NCBI GenBank assembly: GCA_024401355.1
Contig: JAKSLF010000003.1
Span: 1-64,000 of the forward strand
Reading direction: 5' to 3'
DNA length: 64,000 nucleotides
DNA from: Bacteroidales bacterium
Lineage (GTDB): Bacteria; Bacteroidota; Bacteroidia; Bacteroidales; Marinilabiliaceae
Below are positions 1 through 7,326 of this stretch, one piece after another (the first letter of the stretch is position 1; each line of letters opens with the position of its first letter). The notes under the pieces are model-generated. The model saw only the letters and a program-made list of their open reading frames with translations. It had not been told where the DNA came from and ran no database searches. The translations under genes were made by a program, and so were the position numbers.

Positions 1-47
1 GGCGCCGATGGTACTGCGATGAAATGTGGGAGAGTAGGTAGCCGCCC
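1..47 (+). rRNA. rrf: 5S ribosomal RNA, 3' end (partial)
   Basis: The first bases match the conserved 3' half of bacterial 5S rRNA: the GATGGTACTGCG segment, then GGGAGAGTAGGT and a closing GCCGCC that would pair with the missing 5' end. Only the 3' part lies in the window, so an rRNA operon ends here. The exact 3' end is approximate. A strong terminator follows about a dozen bases later. Confidence 0.93.
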
Positions 48-58
48 TTTTAAAATAG

Positions 59-95
59 AGAGTTCTCTAGGATAAAACCTGGAGAACTCTTTTTG
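59..95 (+). terminator. rho-independent terminator of the rRNA operon
   Basis: AGAGTTCTC (59-67) pairs perfectly with GAGAACTCT (82-90). The stem continues inward through CTAGG/CCTGG with one G-T pair around an ATAAAA loop, and it is followed by a run of T. It lies directly after the 5S rRNA, as expected for the end of an rrn operon. Confidence 0.9.
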
Positions 96-126
96 TGCGT
101 GTAGTACAATGAATTGCAATATTCAT

Positions 127-134
127 TATATTTG
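127..134 (+). promoter_or_regulatory. putative Bacteroidetes -7 box upstream of the yjbQ-like gene
   Basis: TATATTTG fits the TAnnTTTG consensus of the Bacteroidetes primary sigma factor and lies 18 bases before the start codon. No convincing -33 TTTG is seen at the usual 19-21 base spacing, so the call rests on the -7 box and its position after a terminator. Confidence 0.45.
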
Positions 135-151
135 CATATTATTATAATGCC

Positions 152-562
152 ATGATTGTCCAGACAGAATTTTCATTGAGTGCGAAATCGCGAGGTTGTC
201 ATTTAGTGACATCTGAAATATTATCTAAGTTGCCATCTCTTCCAGAGACGGGGCTTTTAAATTTGTTTGTAAAGCACACCAGTTGTGCATTGACAATCAA
301 TGAAAACTTTGATCCGGATGTTAGACGAGATATGAATGCTATATTCAATAAACTTGTACCTGATGGTGATACGATGTATTATCATGTGGACGAAGGTGAT
401 GATGACATGCCAAGTCATTTTAAATCGAGCATAACAGGAGTGTCTTTGACAATACCGATATCCAATGGGCGTTTGAATTTAGGCACTTGGCAAGGTATAT
501 ATCTGTGTGAGTTCCGAGACTATGGTGGAAGCAGAAAAATTGTGGCAACAGTAATGGGCTGA
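152..562 (+). CDS. YjbQ / UPF0047 family protein (secondary thiamine-phosphate synthase type)
   Basis: The 136-residue product has the full length and hallmarks of the YjbQ/UPF0047 family: the central HTSCALTINEN segment, a DGD loop, the SHFKSSI stretch and a C-terminal LGTWQGIYLCEFRD block with the conserved TWQ and E/R/D residues. Family members form small trimers. E. coli YjbQ has weak thiamine-phosphate synthase activity, but the true physiological role is uncertain, so no symbol is assigned. It is the first gene after the rRNA operon and is followed after 5 bases by the PHP phosphatase, so the two are probably cotranscribed. The start is the ATG 18 bases after a -7-like box. Confidence 0.88.
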   Translation: MIVQTEFSLSAKSRGCHLVTSEILSKLPSLPETGLLNLFVKHTSCALTINENFDPDVRRDMNAIFNKLVPDGDTMYYHVDEGDDDMPSHFKSSITGVSLTIPISNGRLNLGTWQGIYLCEFRDYGGSRKIVATVMG

Positions 563-567
563 AGAAT

Positions 568-1410
568 ATGAATTTGACTAATTATCATTGTCATTCTTTG
601 TTTTGTGATGGTCATTCATCAATGGAGGACTTTGTACTTGCTGCGATAAATGATGGATTCACTTCATTTGGATTTTCATCTCATGCGCCACTGCCGTATC
701 ACACTAGGTGGAATATGGACGTTGACAAACTTAATTCATACTTGTCGGAATTCTCGAGGCTTAAGGATAAATATAGAAAACAGATAGAGTTGTATGTAGG
801 TCTTGAGATTGATTATTTGACAACTGAATATAATCCATCTTCAGAGTGTTTTAGAGAATTGCCATTGGATTATAGGATTGGTTCAGTTCATACTATAACA
901 GATGAGTATGGTAATATTTATGAAATAGATTGTTCGATTGAGAAGTTCAGATCGATTGTTGATGATGTGTTTGAATCGGACGTAAAACATGTTACAGAGA
1001 GATATCTGGACAGACTAGTGGCAATGGTAGAGGCTGGAGGATTTGATATAGTAGGTCATGCGGATAAAATGCATTCGTTGGCAGATATCATAAAGCCTGG
1101 TCTCAGTGGTGAGCAGTGGTATAATGACAGAATCATGGAATACTTTGAAAAGATAGCAAAGCATGGTTATCTGGTAGAGATGAATACCAAAAAGTATCTT
1201 GATAAAGGCTTGGTGTTTCCTGATGAAAAATTATATCCATTATTGAGAGAAATGGGTGTGAAAATAGTAGTTAATTCGGACTCGCATTATACTGACAAGA
1301 TAAATAGCGGCAGACGTGAAGGTCTTGAAATATTAATGAAGTCGGGTTACGAAACAGTATGTGAGCTTCATAATGGTCATTGGACAGAAGTAGAAATAGA
1401 ATTATCATGA
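568..1410 (+). CDS. PHP-domain histidinol-phosphatase family protein
   Basis: The 280-residue product is a PHP metal-dependent phosphoesterase of the HisJ/HisK type. The N-terminal YHCHSLFCDGH carries the first metal-binding histidines. SSHAPLP, GLEIDY, GSVH, DIVGHADK and the C-terminal NSDSHY supply the remaining conserved His, Glu and Asp ligands. In this family the enzyme removes phosphate from L-histidinol phosphate in histidine biosynthesis, although some PHP proteins act on other phosphoesters and no other his gene is nearby. Its stop codon overlaps the start of the following sensor gene in an ATGA arrangement (1407-1410), which implies translational coupling of a metabolic enzyme to a regulator that looks unrelated. 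Confidence 0.85.
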   Translation: MNLTNYHCHSLFCDGHSSMEDFVLAAINDGFTSFGFSSHAPLPYHTRWNMDVDKLNSYLSEFSRLKDKYRKQIELYVGLEIDYLTTEYNPSSECFRELPLDYRIGSVHTITDEYGNIYEIDCSIEKFRSIVDDVFESDVKHVTERYLDRLVAMVEAGGFDIVGHADKMHSLADIIKPGLSGEQWYNDRIMEYFEKIAKHGYLVEMNTKKYLDKGLVFPDEKLYPLLREMGVKIVVNSDSHYTDKINSGRREGLEILMKSGYETVCELHNGHWTEVEIELS

Positions 1411-4400
1411 TGATGAAATATATACATATAATAGTTCTCATGTTTATTGCATCATTTGCGATGGCATCGGAAAAATATTGCTTTGACCATTTGACAATGG
1501 ACAAAGGATTGTCGCATAATCAGGTCAATGATGTATATAAGGATGAGGATGGGTTTATATGGTTTTCAACAGCATGGGGACTTGACAGATATGACGGATA
1601 TGAGATGAAAGTGTTTCTGCATACGCAGGACAGCACATCGATTCCTGATAATTATGTGGAATGGGTGAGGGATATTGACGACAATAAAATGCTTATTTAT
1701 GGGAATAGGGAAGTTCTGGTGATGGATAAATCAAAGGAGCATTTTATGACATTTGAGTCATATCTTAGAAAAGCGACTAAATTGGGTAAGGATAAATTGG
1801 AACTAGGATGGATAAAGGATATAACAAAGGCATTTGTTGACAGCAGAAAAAACATTTGGATGTTGTGTTCGAATGTTTGTCGAGTTTATTCTTGTGAAAA
1901 GGGAGTAATGGCGGTATCGGAATTGAAAATTTCATCGGATGGTGTAGACATTACCTCGATGTATGATGATGGGAACACCATCATGATGACAGACTATGAG
2001 GGTGGGCTATATAGAGTGATATTGGATGATGATAACAAGATAGAAGTAGTAGAAAAAATAGAAACTCCAGCTGGCAAAGGAAAGCACAGAGTGTTCTGTG
2101 ATTCTTCTGGTGACTGTTGGATAGTGACTAGCAGTACATATGGATTGTGGTATTATGACGTCAGAAACAAACATTGGGAGCATTGCCAGAATAGTGATGA
2201 CTCGTATTATAAAGTGCCTGATTTCATAACGAACGGAGTTGCAGAAGATGGAACGGGAAAAATATGGATAACAAGTGACCATGGCGGAATCAATATAATA
2301 GACAAAGCGACACGAAAAGTCATAGAAGTCAGGAGCATAAAGAATGACAGTAGAAGTTTGATGACAAACTGTATCCGCAACATATACTACGACAGGTGTG
2401 GTGTGATGTGGGTTGGAGAAGTGCGTGCAGGCATATCATTGTATAATGAGTCAATATTCAAGTTTAATATTGATGATCTTGACATGGATAGAATAGATCA
2501 GGGTTTTGTCGGTCAGATAAATACAATCGAGGAGGATAAACGAGGAAACTTGTGGTATGGAACGAATGGTAGTGGTTTGTTGATGGTAAGTCCGGATGGC
2601 AAAAAGAAGATGTTTAAGCATAAGGAGGGAGATGCGTTATCACTACCTAATGACATAATAGTTGATATTGTTGCAACGACTAGTGGTGATATGTGGATAG
2701 GCACCTATATAGGTGGTTTGACACGATTTGACGGGCAGAAATTTGAGAACTTTAAGTCGAAGACGAACGTTCCGCCTAGTGTGTCGGCGTCAAATATCTG
2801 GTCGGTAAATGAAGATGCAAATGGAAATGTTTGGGTTGGTTCCTTGGGAAAGGGACTAGCCAAGAGAGACAAAAAGACTGGAGAGTGGACCGCATACGAC
2901 ATGAATAACTGTGAGTTGAAGTCGAATTATATATCGCAGATATTCCCAGTTCACGATGGACGAGTATTGGTTTCTACATCATTGGGAGTAGTAGTAATTA
3001 ACACGCAGGGAAAAGTTACGCCAATAGGTGAGGGAGAAGAAGGAGATCTTATTGGTGGTAATGTAAATGACGTATATGTGGATAGCAGAGGACTGGTGTG
3101 GGTCGGTCTTGATGCGGGGCTTGCGGTGCTTGATGGTGAAACATATAAAGTGAAAGAACATTTTAATACATCATCGGGCTTGGCGAATGACGTTGTGACA
3201 AGTATAGTAGAAGATTCAGATAGAAATATGTGGGTGACAGCGACAAGCGGCATCACAAACATTATAGTGAATCCAAATCCAAGAACGTCAGAATATACTT
3301 TTACGATATATAACTATAATGCACAGGATGGATTTTTGGCAGGTTCAGTTAATGTCCGATCGATAAAGAGACTTTCGACAGGAGAAATACTAATAGGTGG
3401 GAATCCTGGTGTGGCAAGATTCAATCCGATAGGGATAAAATATAACAGGGAAACGCCTCCGGTAAGGTTTACTGAATTGTCGGTGTTGGGAAAGAAAGTG
3501 AAGATAGGAGAAAGACATGAAGGGAACGTTATTTTAGACAAAGCCCTTCAGTATAAAGACCGAATAGAACTCCCTTACTCGGACAATATGTTTGCAGTGT
3601 CATTCTCTGTGTTGAGCCATATATTGCCAAGTAAAGTGACATACTCATATATGCTTGAAGGGTTCAATGACAACTGGATGTCAGATGGTGGACATTCGGT
3701 TACGTATACCAATTTGGCACCTGGAACATATATATTGAAAGTAAAAGCGGCAAACTGTGATGGTTTTAGCAACGATGAAATATCGGAATTGAGGATAACG
3801 ATATTGCCTCCATGGTGGAAATCAAAAATGGCATACGGTGCCTATGCTTTGATAATGGCATTGATTATCTGGGTAATAATGCGACAAGTAGCCTATAAGG
3901 AGCGAGAAAAATATAAATTGCAAAAAATAGAGACGGAGATTCAGAAGAAATATGAGATGGACGACATGAAGATGAGTTTCTTCACAAACGTGTCGCATGA
4001 ACTTCGAACCCCATTGAGTCTGATTATCTCACCGATAGAAAACTTGATGCAGACATCTAAAGATGAGAAGCTAAAAAGCAAATTGGAGATAATGCACCGA
4101 AATGCGTTGAAATTACTAAATATAGTAAATCAATTGCTGGACTTCAGAAAGATGGACGTAAATGGGATGTCGTTAAATGTATCTGAAGGTGACATCGTGT
4201 CGTTTGTCAGGACATGTAATGAATCATTTGCAACATTGTCGGAGAAGAACATCAGTTTTGAGTTCAGTTCAGGAATAGACTCATTGTATGTGAAATTTGA
4301 CAAAGATAAAATAGGTAAGGTTATCAACAACCTGTTATCTAATGCGTTTAAGTTTACTCCGGAAGGCGGAAGCATTAAAACAAGAGTCGAGGCAAATGAA

Positions 4401-5489
4401 GGTGAAATAGTAATAAAAGTGTCGGATACGGGAATAGGAATCTCTGATGAGCATAAAAAGCATATTTTCGACAAATTCTATCAAGTTCCACAGACCGATA
4501 GCTCGTATAGTGGAAGTGGTATAGGTTTGTTCTTGGTCAAGGAATTTGTAGAGATGCATGGAGGAAGCATAAGTGTAGCAGACAATAAGGACAAAGGTTC
4601 GATATTTACGATAGTAATGCCACTATCGAAAGTAGAACAGCAAGAGGATGAAGAGAGAGCCGATAATGAAGAAGTGCCATCTAGCGGACGTATGAAGATA
4701 GTGGTTGTCGACGACAATGCAGACTTCAGGACAATGCTGGTAGATGCACTTATTGGTGAGTATGATGTAGTTGTGGCTAAAAATGGTGAAGAAGCACTTG
4801 AAGTGATAATCAAAGAACTGCCAGACCTGATAATTACAGACGTTATGATGCCGGTAATGGATGGTAATGAACTGTGCAAGAGAGTGAAAAATGACGTCAG
4901 GATATCTCATATACCTCTAATAATGCTTACTGCTAAATCGGCAGAAGAGCATAAGATAGAGGGATTGTCAAATGGTGCAGACGATTACATAACAAAACCA
5001 TTTAACTTGCAGATATTGCAATTGAAAGTTGCGAAACTGATAGAGCGAGGCAAGAGAAACCAAGACACCTTCAAGCGTCAGATAGAGCCTGAGCCGAGTG
5101 AGATTACTATTACTCCTCTTGACGAGCAGCTTATACGCAAGGCGATCAAATATGTCGAAGATAACATATCAGACAGCAATCTGTCGGTTGAGGAGATGAG
5201 TAGGAACTTGGGTATGAGCCGCGTTCACCTGTATAAGAAAATGATGTCGATAACAGGTCGTTCGCCGATAGAATTTATTAGAGTTATCAGGTTGAAGAGA
5301 GCAGCTCAGCTGCTTAAAGACAAACAACAGAATGTAGCAGACGTTGCATATTCGGTCGGTTTTAATAACCCGAAGTATTTCAGTCGCTACTTTAAAGAAG
5401 AATTTGGTGTTTTGCCATCAGTATATCAAAACAATGTTGATGGCATCAGCAACGATATAAAAATAGCAAACATGTCGTCAGACGAATAA
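1407..5489 (+). CDS. hybrid two-component system sensor/response regulator (HTCS) with AraC output
   Basis: This one-piece signalling protein has about 1360 residues. In order: a signal peptide or N-terminal anchor; two seven-bladed periplasmic propellers built from repeats such as DGFIWFSTAWGLDRYDG; a Y_Y_Y domain ending near residue 800; a membrane segment (YGAYALIMALIIWVIM); a HisKA domain with phospho-acceptor His864 in SHELRTPL; an HATPase with the NNLLSNAFKFTP N-box and DTGIG; a receiver with Asp1145 in ITDVMMP; and an AraC-type helix-turn-helix at the C-terminus. HTCS proteins sense oligosaccharides and switch on neighbouring polysaccharide-utilisation genes, but no susC/susD pair is present in this window. 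The start at 1407 was preferred to an upstream in-frame codon because it gives an ATGA overlap with the PHP gene and a clean signal sequence. Confidence 0.93.
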   Translation: MMMKYIHIIVLMFIASFAMASEKYCFDHLTMDKGLSHNQVNDVYKDEDGFIWFSTAWGLDRYDGYEMKVFLHTQDSTSIPDNYVEWVRDIDDNKMLIYGNREVLVMDKSKEHFMTFESYLRKATKLGKDKLELGWIKDITKAFVDSRKNIWMLCSNVCRVYSCEKGVMAVSELKISSDGVDITSMYDDGNTIMMTDYEGGLYRVILDDDNKIEVVEKIETPAGKGKHRVFCDSSGDCWIVTSSTYGLWYYDVRNKHWEHCQNSDDSYYKVPDFITNGVAEDGTGKIWITSDHGGINIIDKATRKVIEVRSIKNDSRSLMTNCIRNIYYDRCGVMWVGEVRAGISLYNESIFKFNIDDLDMDRIDQGFVGQINTIEEDKRGNLWYGTNGSGLLMVSPDGKKKMFKHKEGDALSLPNDIIVDIVATTSGDMWIGTYIGGLTRFDGQKFENFKSKTNVPPSVSASNIWSVNEDANGNVWVGSLGKGLAKRDKKTGEWTAYDMNNCELKSNYISQIFPVHDGRVLVSTSLGVVVINTQGKVTPIGEGEEGDLIGGNVNDVYVDSRGLVWVGLDAGLAVLDGETYKVKEHFNTSSGLANDVVTSIVEDSDRNMWVTATSGITNIIVNPNPRTSEYTFTIYNYNAQDGFLAGSVNVRSIKRLSTGEILIGGNPGVARFNPIGIKYNRETPPVRFTELSVLGKKVKIGERHEGNVILDKALQYKDRIELPYSDNMFAVSFSVLSHILPSKVTYSYMLEGFNDNWMSDGGHSVTYTNLAPGTYILKVKAANCDGFSNDEISELRITILPPWWKSKMAYGAYALIMALIIWVIMRQVAYKEREKYKLQKIETEIQKKYEMDDMKMSFFTNVSHELRTPLSLIISPIENLMQTSKDEKLKSKLEIMHRNALKLLNIVNQLLDFRKMDVNGMSLNVSEGDIVSFVRTCNESFATLSEKNISFEFSSGIDSLYVKFDKDKIGKVINNLLSNAFKFTPEGGSIKTRVEANEGEIVIKVSDTGIGISDEHKKHIFDKFYQVPQTDSSYSGSGIGLFLVKEFVEMHGGSISVADNKDKGSIFTIVMPLSKVEQQEDEERADNEEVPSSGRMKIVVVDDNADFRTMLVDALIGEYDVVVAKNGEEALEVIIKELPDLIITDVMMPVMDGNELCKRVKNDVRISHIPLIMLTAKSAEEHKIEGLSNGADDYITKPFNLQILQLKVAKLIERGKRNQDTFKRQIEPEPSEITITPLDEQLIRKAIKYVEDNISDSNLSVEEMSRNLGMSRVHLYKKMMSITGRSPIEFIRVIRLKRAAQLLKDKQQNVADVAYSVGFNNPKYFSRYFKEEFGVLPSVYQNNVDGISNDIKIANMSSDE

Positions 5490-5505
5490 CGAATAAAAAA
5501 GAAAA

Positions 5506-5811
5506 ATGGAAGTGTTTGAAAATTATCATTTTGATGGATTGTTATTGGGACTTGTGACGTTTCTGACTATAGGTCTGTTTCATCCGATAGTCATCAAGTC
5601 TGAGTATTATTTTGGTGTCAAGTGTTGGTGGTGGTTTTTGCTGGCAGGAATAGGATTCTCGATATGGTCGATGATGGTTGAATCGATTTTTTGTGGTGCT
5701 ACGTTGGGCGTTGTCGCATTTTCTTGCTTCTGGTCGATACTTGAGATATTTGAGCAGCGTGAAAGAGTCAGAAAAGGGTGGTTCCCCAAGAATCCAAAAA
5801 GAAAAGATTAG
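5506..5811 (+). CDS. DUF4491 family small membrane protein
   Basis: The 101-residue hydrophobic protein has about three membrane segments and a charged tail ending in KRKD. The N-terminal pattern (GLVTFLTIGLFHPIVIKSEYYFG) and the WWWFLLAGIGF segment match my memory of DUF4491, a Bacteroidetes family of unknown function. It starts 16 bases after the HTCS stop and may be read through from it. A 141-base gap with a promoter separates it from the division cluster. No function is proposed. Confidence 0.72.
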   Translation: MEVFENYHFDGLLLGLVTFLTIGLFHPIVIKSEYYFGVKCWWWFLLAGIGFSIWSMMVESIFCGATLGVVAFSCFWSILEIFEQRERVRKGWFPKNPKRKD

Positions 5812-5914
5812 GGTGGAGTGATACCTCTTGATAGAAAATTACGCGCGTAAATATAGTAAAAAAAAAGAATAAGCAGTTGGGAATAAAAGAAAAGTTATAA
5901 AGAAATAAAAAGTG

Positions 5915-5946
5915 GTTGCAAGAAGAGGAACTAAATTGTATTTTTG
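5915..5946 (+). promoter_or_regulatory. promoter of the division/cell-wall cluster, abutting the rsmH start
   Basis: GTTG (5915-5918), a 20-base spacer and TATTTTTG (5939-5946) fit the Bacteroidetes -33/-7 pattern. The -7 box ends only 6 bases before the rsmH ATG at 5953, so transcription would begin at or next to the start codon and the mRNA would be leaderless or nearly so. Confidence 0.6.
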
Positions 5947-5952
5947 TGGGCT

Positions 5953-6873
5953 ATGAGTGAAGTAGTGCAGACATATCACACGCCGGTGCTTTTGAAGGAG
6001 TCGGTAGATGGCTTGAATATAAAGCCAGACGGCACATACGTGGATGTCACCTTTGGAGGAGGTGGACATTCTCGTGAGATATTGCGCAGGCTTGGTGAGA
6101 ATGGCAGGCTCATAGTATTTGACCAGGACGAACAGGCTTATGCCAATAGACCAGATGACGACAGATTAATATTTGTCCGTCATAACTTTAGGTATATAGC
6201 CCAGTTTATGAAATATCTTGGCATAGAGGAAGTTGATGGGATATTGGGGGATTTGGGTGTGTCTAGTCACCATTTTGATGCTCCTGAGAGGGGATTTTCA
6301 TTTAGGTTTGATGCTCCTCTGGACATGAGAATGGGACAGGGAATGGAGATGACAGCAGCAACGGTTGTCAATGAATATGACGAGCGTCGGTTGATGATGG
6401 TTTTGTCAGAATATGGTGAAATAAAACAGGCGTCAAAATTGGCGAGACTGTTATGCCAGAAGAGGGCTGTGAAGCGAATCGAAACGACATTCGAACTCAA
6501 GGATATCGTTGCCTCGACAGTTATTCCTCCTGAGCAGAACAAGCTGTTGACGAAAGTGTTCCAAGCGTTGAGGATAGAAGTAAATGGCGAGATGGATGCT
6601 CTGAAGGAAATGCTCAGCAGGACACCAGGTCTGTTGTGCAAAGGCGGTCGATTGAGCATTATTGCATATCACAGCCTTGAGGACAGGATGGTGAAGAACA
6701 TAATGAAGAGTGGAGACCCTATGAAAGCTGAGGCTGACAGGGACGACATATATGGCAATTGTGATGTGCCGTTTGAAGCAGTCACAAGGAAGCCGATAGT
6801 ACCAACGCCCGAGGAGATAGCAATCAACAGCAGGGCGCGAAGTGCGAAACTGAGAGTTGCAGTACGTATATAG
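5953..6873 (+). CDS. rsmH: 16S rRNA (cytosine1402-N4)-methyltransferase RsmH
   Basis: The 306-residue protein starts with YHTPVLLKESVDGL and has the SAM-binding DVTFGGGGHSREIL motif, followed by DGILGDLGVSSHHFD, RGFSF and PLDMRM, and a C-terminal YHSLEDRMVKN. These are the signature blocks of RsmH (MraW), which methylates C1402 in the ribosomal P site. It opens the dcw cluster, where mraZ would usually precede it; the 141 bases upstream hold no mraZ. A TTG at 5944 extends the frame but lies inside the -7 promoter box, so the ATG at 5953 is preferred. Confidence 0.96.
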   Translation: MSEVVQTYHTPVLLKESVDGLNIKPDGTYVDVTFGGGGHSREILRRLGENGRLIVFDQDEQAYANRPDDDRLIFVRHNFRYIAQFMKYLGIEEVDGILGDLGVSSHHFDAPERGFSFRFDAPLDMRMGQGMEMTAATVVNEYDERRLMMVLSEYGEIKQASKLARLLCQKRAVKRIETTFELKDIVASTVIPPEQNKLLTKVFQALRIEVNGEMDALKEMLSRTPGLLCKGGRLSIIAYHSLEDRMVKNIMKSGDPMKAEADRDDIYGNCDVPFEAVTRKPIVPTPEEIAINSRARSAKLRVAVRI

Positions 6874-6887
6874 AAGAAGGAAGTAGT

Positions 6888-7211
6888 ATGGCATTTTGGG
6901 ATGTAATATTAAAGAACACGTCAGATATTGCCCAGGGTCGATTTGATACATTCAAATACACCTCTTGGGGATATGTGACATTCCTGTTGGTGCTAGTGCT
7001 TCTGTATATGTCGCACAACAACTGTGTGGAGCGAGACTATAGGCGTATCTCTGAACTTTCAAAAGAGATAAAGGAGTTGCGTTATGAGGACATAACGACT
7101 TCGGCAGAGTTGATGAATATGAGCAAGCAGAGTGAAGTGTTACGGAGAGTAACTGACGAAGGCCTTCAGTTGAAGGAGTTGACAGAACCTCCGAGGATAA
7201 TTGTAAAGTGA
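6888..7211 (+). CDS. ftsL: FtsL-like cell division protein
   Basis: The 107-residue protein has a cytoplasmic N-terminus, one membrane segment at about residues 26-42 (WGYVTFLLVLVLLYMSH) and a periplasmic part with coiled-coil character (RRISELSKEIKELRYEDITTSAELMNMSKQSE). Size, topology and position between rsmH and the septal transpeptidase are those of FtsL, which scaffolds FtsQ/FtsB and activates FtsW/FtsI. Sequence conservation in this family is low, so the call depends largely on context. No separate ftsB is seen in the cluster. Confidence 0.8.
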   Translation: MAFWDVILKNTSDIAQGRFDTFKYTSWGYVTFLLVLVLLYMSHNNCVERDYRRISELSKEIKELRYEDITTSAELMNMSKQSEVLRRVTDEGLQLKELTEPPRIIVK

Positions 7212-7261
7212 AGTGTGGGAGAAAGCGACGGAGCAAAAGTAAGATAGTAGAATAGAATAAA

Positions 7262-7278
7262 GAATATAAGCAACATAG
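7262..7278 (+). other. recurring dcw leader motif, copy before ftsI
   Basis: GAATATAAGCAACATAG lies about 50 bases before the ftsI ATG. Closely similar blocks occur before murE (9480), ftsA (18156) and ftsZ (19511), and a shorter form precedes murC (15966). The function is unknown; it could be an A-rich translation enhancer or a recognition site on the mRNA. Confidence 0.45.
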
Positions 7279-7326
7279 TAGTGCAGATTGCGATGCTGCA
7301 GTCGGCATTACGAGAATGATGGAAAG

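Noticed and set aside
1477-1500. Sequence CTTTGACCATTTGACAATGG resembling the inverted 49-bp element
   Set aside because: It encodes the FDHLTMDKG-type start of the HTCS propeller region and the match is short; it is probably coincidence.
7288-7326. Upstream extension of ftsI by 13 codons
   Set aside because: The extension (Arg/Cys-rich) does not look like an FtsI tail, and the ATG at 7327 gives a typical N-terminus.
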